Assembly (NCBI GenBank): GCA_030280995.1
Contig: JASXTE010000005.1
Coordinates: forward strand, 17,809,501-17,873,500
Length of the DNA: 64,000 nt
Source: Hemileia vastatrix
Taxonomy: Eukaryota > Basidiomycota > Pucciniomycetes > Pucciniales > Zaghouaniaceae
Direction of reading: 5' to 3'
The translations under genes were made by a program, and so were the position numbers. Positions 57,085 to 64,000 of this stretch are shown piece by piece. Below the pieces are notes generated by a model. That model saw nothing but the letters and a program-made list of their open reading frames with translations, searched no databases and was not told where the DNA came from. Position 1 is the stretch's first letter; each line of letters opens with the position of its first letter.

Positions 57085-58224
57085 CTATGAAGTAAATTTA
57101 GGATCTCTGTCAGAGATTATGGCTTTGGGGAACCCAGCAGTATTCATCATCTGAGTCCACCATAATAATGCCAAGTCTTTTGCAGATACCTCTTTATGGG
57201 TAGGGATAAACTTACACATTTTTGTTAATCTATCCACAATTACCCAGCTAGAATTGAAACTTTCTTTTCCTGCTAATGGAAAGCCAGTTACAAAATCCAT
57301 GTTTATAATTTCCCATGGAGCTTTTGGCTGATCTATTTGTTGTAACAACCCAGCTCTCTTACCAGTTAATCTTTTAGATTTCTGACAAGAGTCACATGTT
57401 TCAATGTATTTTTGTACATCTTCTTTCATGTTTATCCACCAGGCTGTATTTTTAACTCTGGTTAATGTTTTGTTAAAGTCAAAATGACCAGCTAAGATGT
57501 CATCATGACATGTACTCAACATTAACTCTTTAATAGAAGGTGGTATTACTATAACATTACTTAACTTTTTTCTGTAATATATATATCCATCTTCAATTGA
57601 TAATTTACCTTTTTCCAATGCATTTTTATACTTTGGAGGCAAGGTTTTAATTAATGCACTCATGGAGGCATTTGTTGGATCATTAAGAATGGTAGAAAGT
57701 TTAGGCAAATCTTTATCAGATGAATAATTTTCTAATATAGTTTGCATAAATTCTTCTTCTAAATCCACTATATAAATCCCAAATATATGTATAACCTCAT
57801 TTTCAGGTACATAAGCTGGGTTGTCAGCATCATTTGGCAAAGGACTTCTAGATAATAAATCCACATTAGAATGCAATGTTCCTGCTCTGTGAGTGATTGT
57901 CATTCTTCCTCTGTACTCTTGTACAGCTAGTTGCCATCTAAACATGTCCCTATTAGGTGTTTTCATGTTTAGCAATGATTTTATTGCACTGCAATCTGTT
58001 ATAAGTTCAAACTTCTGGTCTTCCAGATAGTAATGAAGCTTCTCCAAAGCCCACACCACGGCTAAACATTCTAACTGTGTGGCACCATACCTTAATTCAG
58101 TTTTTCTTAAGGTTCTGGATATGTAACAGATAACTACTTCAGATAATTTTCCATTTATTATCTGTTTTTGCTGTAAATCAGCACCTAAACCTATGAAGCT
58201 TGCATCAGTGTACAAGATAAAAGG
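57085..58224 (-). pseudogene. D RNase H and integrase N-terminal half
   Basis: Open for 376 codons. RNase H: YTDASFIGLGADLQQKQII, ATQLECLAVVWALEKLHYYL, LITDCSAIKSLLNMKTPNR. Linker: HRAGTLHSNVDLLSRSPLP. Integrase zinc region: CHDDILAGHFDFNK, CDSCQKSKRLTGKRAG, all ligands present. Core start: NMDFVTGFPLAGKESF and AIISDRDPKFTS-stop. Same frame as the RT segment upstream, from which it is separated by one TAA (CAA to TAA, about 58216). Confidence 0.9.
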
Positions 58225-59370
58225 TTAGGTGAAATCTGGCAGTCCCAAAATTGGAGCTGTCATTAAACATTCCTTTAATTTATTAAAGGTGTGTTGTCTT
58301 TCATTATTCCAAATGAAAGCCTCATTTTTCCTGATTAATGTTGTCAAAGGAGCTGCAATAGATTGGTAATTTTTTATATATTGTCTATAATATCCACACA
58401 TACCTAAAAAACTTTGAATTTCTTTTACATTCTTAGGTATACCAATGTTTTTTATTGCTGCCACCTTATTCTGGTCAACACAAATTTGTAATCCAGAGAC
58501 AACATGTCCAAGTACTTTCAAAGATTGGAATCCAAATTTACATTTCATTAATGCAATTGTCATATTAATTTCATCCATTCTTTGAAAGACTCCTTTCAGG
58601 TTATTTAAATGTTCATCATATGTTTTTGAAAACACTATGATGTCATCAATATAGACCAATAGCCATCCTTCAACCATTTCCTGATGAAAAACACTATCCA
58701 TCAATTTTTGGAAGACTGAAGGCGCATTCTTTGGGCCAAATGGCATTCTCACATACTTATATATACCCATATGTGTGGTTATTAATAAGTAATTTTGAGA
58801 ATTTCTTTCCACAGGAATCTGGTGGTAACCTTTTTTTCCATCCAGACAAGAAATATATTTTGCTCCTTGTAAAGTAGCATGGATAGAAGCTATCCTTGGT
58901 AGAGGGTAAATATCATCTACTGTTTATGTATTCAGAGCTCTATAATCACCGCATAATCTTGCCTTATCTTTTTCATAAGAGATCAATACTGGTGAAATGA
59001 CACAATACTTAGGTTTTGTGTCCACTTTTTCAACAATACCCATTTCCAACAACATTTTTATATTGTCTTCAATATCTTTCATTTTTGCAGGAGATGCTGG
59101 GTAAGGTTTCTTTTTTAGGCTGCCAGGAATATTATCCAAATCACAGCTTAGAGAGATTTTCATCTCATGGTCTTTGACCAATCCTAATTCATTTGAACCA
59201 TGAGCAAATGCCATAGGATATGATTTAATCAATCTCAAAATATTTTCTTCTTCAATTTTTGGGAGTTGAGGACTGAAAGAGGCCTTTTGGATTTCATTTT
59301 CCAATTCACCCACTTCATTGGTGGTTCTTCCACCTTGTAGTTGTTCTTCTCTAGGAGAAATGGCATACAC
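58225..59370 (-). pseudogene. D reverse transcriptase (one internal stop)
   Basis: SLKKKPYPASPAKMKDIEDN, VISPVLISYEKDKARLCGDY and RALNT-stop (58921-58926, TAT to TAA), then RMPFGPKNAPSVFQKLMDSV and LLVYIDDIIVFSKTYDEHL with intact YIDD near 58640. The connection MCGYYRQYIKNYQSIAAPL ends before RNase H. It would copy element RNA to cDNA. Confidence 0.9.
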
Positions 59371-61194
59371 TCAATTTTCAGAACATATCTTGAATTTTCT
59401 CTTACCATTCACTCCTATGGTGAAACAACTGTTTGCAGGATCTAGTTTAATTCCAAATTTTGTCAATAAATCATTGCCAATAATAAACCAATCACTACAA
59501 TTATTATTATACATTACTAAAAATTCACAAACTGCTCTTACATATCCAATGTTATATTTAAAGAATACAGCAGTATTTTATTTGCCACTTGGATTTAATA
59601 TTGAACCAAAACCCCTCCAGTTCTTTGTCTGAACAGGTTCTAGTTTTTCCTTATACTTACTGTCAAGTTTCATTAATGTATTAATAGAAACTACACTACC
59701 TGCAGCCCCAGTGTCAAGAATGGCATTCATTTCTCTTCCACATATAATAACAGGTGCTCTGATAGGTGTTATTTTGTAAGTATCATGAGATACATCTTTA
59801 ATTATTTCAGCTTCTTCAATGGAAGTTAAAGATGTATCTGTATGAGGTATAGCATCATTCAGGAACATGATATCCTGTTCTAATACAAATATCTCATTCT
59901 CATCATCACTGTAAGATATGTTACTTTTACAATCCTCACTGGATTCCATATTTTCATCTTCATGATTACTTGGTTCAGAATTCTGGGAGGTTTCAATAAA
60001 ATTTATTCTTTTCTTACACGCATGACCCTTAACCCAAGGTTCATTACATTTATAACAAGTGTTATTCTCTTGTCTTTTAGGGACAAGGGGAGCTGAAGGT
60101 TTTTTCTTCTCCACTGGTAATTTACTTGTAGTAGGTTTTACCACGTCAACACTTTGTCTGTAATTAATATACTTGGTTTCATATTTGTGGTTTAATAATA
60201 TTTCATTACATATATTAATGAACCCAGAGGTATCTCTGATGGTTTCAGTTCTAGCTACAATAATGTCTCTAACTGATATAGGTAACTTGTATATTATCTT
60301 TTCTTTCCACTCTTCATAATCCATTTTTGGATCCATGGCTTTCATGATTTTTATTAAATTCATTAAAAATACCATAGGTTTATCTCCAGCATTTAGATTA
60401 TATCTGGCCTTTTCATACAATCTTTGTTGAGTGATTCTAAATTTTGGGCCACCAAATTGCCTTTAAATTAGTGCCTTCCATTCATTCCAGGAGTAATTAA
60501 TTCCCTCACTCAATACAGATTCAAACCATAATAAGGCCACATCTGTAAATAAAGATATTAACTTTAAAGTAATTTCTTCATCAGGTAATTTGTATGAAAA
60601 TTTTAAGTTATCAATTCTTTGTATGAATTGCTGCCAATCAGATTTTGAATCTCCATCAAAAGATGGGTACTGATCTAACTTAGGCCAGTTCTTTTCGCTA
60701 GTTTTTGCTTCCCTAACCTGAGGAATATTGAGTGATTCACTTACTTTAGAAAGATGATCATGTATTTCATCTTTTACTGATTTATTATTCTCAGAGCCCA
60801 TGATACTATGTTCATGTTCCATCATTGGTGTTTCATTTGCATGTTTCATGAAAACAGGTACTCTTGCTACATAAGAAGTGTTATCTTTTATTCTTTCAGT
60901 ATTTTTCAACATGTTTTCTACTTCTATTTCCACTCTTTGTAACCTATCCTGTATTACTGGTACATGAGTTAGGGTGTCATTTACATTTGAAAAAGATAAT
61001 TTAACACGTCCCTCAATGGTAGCCATAATCTTCTGAGAGTGTTCTTATTTATTTTCTAAATCTCTAATCTCAGATTTTAAGCCCTTATTCTCATTGACTA
61101 ATTCATTATTTGAATTTTCAATAATTTTTAATCTATTGGCCGTTGCACTCAATGATTGTGTTAGCTGTAATAATACCTTTTCTGTATTATTGTT
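59371..61194 (-). pseudogene. D gag capsid, zinc knuckle and protease
   Basis: Helical N-part (MATIEGRVKLSFSNVNDTL, HDHLSKVSESLNIPQ), capsid (NWPKLDQYPSFDGDSKSDW, ISLFTDVALLWFES, NYSWNEWKALI-stop-RQFGG), knuckle CYKCNEPWVKGHAC complete (about 60060), acidic linker, protease ILDTGAAGSVVSINTL (about 59725) and WRGFGSILNPSGK-stop. Stops at about 61045, 60463, 59578 and 59371 are all in the same frame. No indel breaks it. Confidence 0.87.
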
Positions 61195-62070
61195 TTACTC
61201 TTTTGAGAACTCTTCCAATTTTTCAATTCTCAATAATAATTTACTTATTATCTTTGATTCCATTGGATTTTCTTTTAAAAAATATTCTATTTTTTCTGTG
61301 TCCAACTCAGAAGACTCATCATTTGATTCCAATTTTATATTAATAGCATTATCCTGGTGATCAATAAAACTTTCTACATTGTCTTTGTGCAAAGACAAGT
61401 TTAACAAATTTTTTTCAAATGAATAATCTTTTAAATCATTATCAATTATATCCAATATTTCCTTATCAATCTCATTACCTATAAGTAATTCATTGTTAGG
61501 TTGATGCAATTGATCATAAGAAGTTGGATGACTCACCAAGGTCTTACCCCATTTCCCCTGCCTCTCCTTGGCTTTCCCCTGTAAGGGTGACTGCTGGATC
61601 CTTGTTGAGGAGGATTGTTGTAATTTTGGGCGTACCAATCCCATTTCCATTTTCTTACTGTAATTTTTTGGTCCTCCTCTTGGGCTGGAGGTGTTGCTAT
61701 GGAATTGTTGGGTGCCACTGTTGGTGGTTGAGTCTTTATGTCCACTAGAGCTTGGTTGACTTCTATGAAACCTTGAGCTTCTCTCTTTTCCAGATTGTTG
61801 ATCTGGTCCACTATATTGTTGACTCTTATTGTCAAGGTGTTCAGTAGGGTGGATAGGGAGTGAACTTGTTCTTGTAAAGTATTTTTTGTTTTCTTTATTG
61901 AAACCTGCTTTAAAAGCTTTTCCCTTTCCTCCAGAGACATTGACGGAGTGTTGTTGATTATGGGAGAGTCCTGGCCCTCCATTTGAATGTCCTGTAACAG
62001 GTCTTTCAGCTCTAGGTCTTAAGTTATAAGGTTTTGCCTTATTACTTACAATGTCATTGTTGTCACACAT
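61195..62070 (-). CDS. D polyprotein N-terminus (intron-retained frame)
   Basis: ATG at 62070 reads MCDNNDIVSNKAKPYNLRPR straight through the 58-nt intron. It stays open for 291 codons to a stop at 61195, and the same frame continues into capsid, RT and integrase. Residues 20-175 are basic and rich in Ser, Gln, Gly and Lys, and look disordered. From TLVSHPTSYDQLHQ on the sequence becomes acidic and helical (NEIDKEILDIIDNDLKDYS). The first ~175 codons overlap the short ORF in another frame. It is likely the true Gag-Pol start if intron retention is used. Confidence 0.65.
   Translation of the reverse strand: MCDNNDIVSNKAKPYNLRPRAERPVTGHSNGGPGLSHNQQHSVNVSGGKGKAFKAGFNKENKKYFTRTSSLPIHPTEHLDNKSQQYSGPDQQSGKERSSRFHRSQPSSSGHKDSTTNSGTQQFHSNTSSPRGGPKNYSKKMEMGLVRPKLQQSSSTRIQQSPLQGKAKERQGKWGKTLVSHPTSYDQLHQPNNELLIGNEIDKEILDIIDNDLKDYSFEKNLLNLSLHKDNVESFIDHQDNAINIKLESNDESSELDTEKIEYFLKENPMESKIISKLLLRIEKLEEFSKE
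61533..62070 (-). CDS. D spliced short Gag-like ORF (intact, 159 aa predicted)
   Basis: Exon 1 62070-62050 (MCDNNDI), intron 61992-62049, exon 2 61991-61533 from DIQMEGQDSPIINN. A coiled coil follows (LEEREKLLKQVSIKKTKNTL, LSTLLNTLTIRVNNIVDQIN, NLEKREAQGFIEVNQAL), a Pro-rich patch, then KITVRKWKWDWYAQNYNN, SSHPYRGKPRRGRGNGVRPW and TGA. KWxWDW and HPY are shared with A1, A2 and C although the surrounding sequence is diverged. Unlike the polyprotein frame, it has no premature stop. The Arg/Gly-rich end suggests RNA binding (inference). Confidence 0.7.
61992..62049 (-). other. Predicted 58-nt intron in D gag
   Basis: Donor GTAAGT at 62049 and acceptor TTACAG ending at 61992, phase 0 on both sides. 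Identical length and position to the A1 and A2 introns although the sequence is not alignable beyond the splice sites. Confidence 0.75.
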
Positions 62071-62658
62071 TTTCACATGGAATTTAAAAAATAGAAAGTT
62101 TAGATATGAAAACTTCAAAAAGGAGTTTTATCAGTATTTATCAATACCACTGAAGACAATTTTATTGCTTACTTATTGGTATGAAGTGAATCTTTAAGTG
62201 CCAAAAGTCAAATATGCTTTTTATGTGGTCACTTGATTTAACTGGTCTAAAATATGTAGCCGTGTTTTTATATTTGAAAGAAAACAACTGTCAGTAAGAT
62301 TCTTTCTAAATATTTAATGAATGTTACAAACCAATAAAAAGAAAAGATTAAGAGTCCTGTTAAAAGAGAACAATTAATCAGTTTAATTGGTTTATTATCT
62401 GCAAAGATCACAAATTTAATTGGTCTATTGACAGACTCCCACTAATAACAATTTTATGTTAAATTAGTGGTAAAATTGTTGATTCAATATCACAATTTCA
62501 TTATATAACAGGGCTTCTTTTTCTGAAATCACTATATAAGTGACTCCAACCTGTTGTAATTATCCAAATATTTCTATAGGGATATTATTTACATGTACCT
62601 TCTTTTGAAAATTTCACTTACTGGATTATAACAGAATTCTTGAGGAAAGGTCCCCAAT
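62071..62658 (-). other. D leader and primer-binding site
   Basis: Directly inside the 5' LTR the minus strand reads ATTGGGGACCTTTCCTCAAG, so TGGGGACCTTTCC (62656-62644) is the likely primer-binding site. The remaining AT-rich leader has no ORF. Confidence 0.7.
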
Positions 62659-64000
62659 TGTCAGGCTAAGGTCAAGTACAAGGACATGAACTAGCTTGAA
62701 TGGTCAGTTGTCTAGAAGATTTTAATGGTCCTATATGAATACTGTAATATAAATCCAATAAGTAGTAAAATATAATCAAAATTAAAGGTCTCAGTAATAT
62801 AATTCTTACTATTTATATATGGCTTACAATCTTTGTAGTTGGTAGAAAAATAGATTTTATAATTCAGATACTATTCAAAAGTCTTATAAAAGTACTAATT
62901 GATATGTATTGTAATTTATTTGGTTATATTGGTAAATTGTAAATGATAAAGAATGTAGAAACAAGACCCAAAAACCTCCTCCTTTTATACACACTGAGTT
63001 CCCCAATAAATCCCTTGATATACCATTCAATACACAGTAAAAGACGCCTCAAATACACTAATAGACCTGCCCATAAACATCCCTAGTGATCCATGACATA
63101 ATTAGACAAGTAACAACCGCCAAAATCCTGTAATAATAAGGGAATTCCATCAAAATTAAAGAAAAAGACAAAAAGAGAGTATATGCGTATAAAACAATAA
63201 TATAAAAGACTAAAGGAGACTTTTTAAGGTTAATAATAGCTTAATAATAAGGGGGATTTACTGTAGAAATAATGGGGCTAATCCTGACATTATACTATGT
63301 GAAATTCCCATTCAAAAATAACCAAAATTGACTGAGAAACCACCCAAAAACTTAAAAAAGAGCGTGAGATGTGGGGTAACTACATGCAGTTCTTGGCAGG
63401 CGCTTGCACGGGTAAATCCTTGACTAAAATTAGGCGAATTTAAGCGTGGTGATGAAATAAAGTGCCAAGAGTGAGGTTATTAATGAAATTAGTGCATATA
63501 AACAAGGTCAATGCACTATTAATTAAGCTAGGACACTAAATAAGTGCCTGTCGCCTATTTTAGTGTGATTCCCCACAGTGGGCGTAGAATGTGGGGTAAT
63601 TATAGTGTGAAAAAGCTAACTTTGCTAAAAATGAAGCTATTCACACAGGAAAAAAGCAGGCAGTATGTGGCCAGTACACAGAAGCCATTTCTGGCATAAA
63701 AAACACCAAATTTGAAAAGTGTTATTTTTATGCTTTTAAATAGCCAAATCAATAGTCCTAAATGAGCTCAATTGATCTGTCAAAGCGCATTTTTGATATT
63801 CTCAATTTTATAGCGCATATAGTCAACTTTTAAGTGGAATAAAGCGCATATCTTGTTTTTTGCATAAAACAATGAATATAACAGCTTTAAGTGTACTTAA
63901 AAATTATGTAGCCTTATACTTAACATTATTAAGATTACCCTAACATATTCCAACTTAATATTAAGTACATAAGACCTATAAAAGGTGGATATATGCGTGT
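62659..64000 (-). repeat. D 5' LTR (partial, runs off the right edge)
   Basis: Matches 54277-55901 of the 3' LTR without the MITE. The same TATAAAAGGAGG box (about 62976-62990) and AGCGCAT motifs (63784, 63812, 63843) are present. The outer ~135 bases expected from the 3' LTR are beyond the window. Confidence 0.93.

Larger units (their letters stand above)
54277..64000 (-). mobile_element. D: youngest Ty3/gypsy retrotransposon here (minus strand), inserted in the LTR of C; runs off the window
   Basis: 3' LTR 54277-56038, internal 56039-62658, 5' LTR from 62659 past 64000. The two LTRs differ at about two dozen positions over the shared ~1.34 kb by eye (about 98% identical). The whole gag-pol, from the ATG at 62070 to the stop near 56218, is in one frame interrupted only by nonsense codons. 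The outer end of the 5' LTR and the right TSD lie beyond the window. Confidence 0.93.

Overview
The window looks like a transposon graveyard in an AT-rich fungal genome, most likely a basidiomycete. The evidence is short spliceosomal introns (52-58 nt), Ty3/gypsy chromovirus polyproteins, a PIF/Harbinger DNA transposon with a separate SANT/NAM-like gene, and a Zn(II)2Cys6 cluster encoded antisense inside one retrotransposon. I found no convincing single-copy host gene, tRNA, rRNA or CRISPR array. Almost every base from 1643 to 38970 and from 46358 to 64000 belongs to mobile elements.

Layout. 1-1637: G-rich simple repeat, a partial TIR element and AT-rich sequence. 1643-27056: element A1 (minus strand, Ty3/gypsy, TSD ACTCT), split by A2. 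8161-24991: element A2 (plus strand, same family, TSD CTTAC), split by B. 11308-19653: element B (plus strand, a different chromovirus with a canonical chromodomain, TSD CTCAG). B is therefore nested in A2, which is nested in A1, and A1 sits beside or inside the 5' LTR remnant of A3 (27062-38970, plus). A3's 5' LTR is also split by a PIF/Harbinger transposon (27315-32157, TSD TTA), which carries a broken transposase, an inverted-repeat (fold-back) block and an opposing SANT-like ORF. 38971-46357: non-coding sequence with a TIR/MITE copy, CT-rich tandem repeats, diverged duplications and a second MITE. 46358-54276: element C (minus), whose 5' LTR is split by element D. 54277 to beyond 64000: element D (minus), whose 3' LTR carries a 258-bp MITE with a perfect empty site in the partner LTR.

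How the parts work together. A, C and D are related families. They share LTR ends (TGTCAGCC), a TGG-starting primer-binding region after the 5' LTR, a purine tract before the 3' LTR, and one polyprotein order: coiled-coil/gag, CX2CX3WX2GHXC knuckle, protease, RT, RNase H, integrase, chromodomain-like tail. In A1, A2 and D the gag start codon is followed by a predicted 58-nt intron (GTRAGT...CAG). Splicing leads to a short coiled-coil protein carrying KWxWD and HPY motifs. Retaining the intron leads, in another frame, into the Gag-Pol polyprotein. This looks like a conserved splicing switch and is the most interesting signal in the window. The second is the intron-containing antisense Zn(II)2Cys6 gene in B. 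All copies here are inactivated by stops, frameshifts or nested insertions. D is the least damaged: its polyprotein frame has about eight nonsense codons and no net frameshift.
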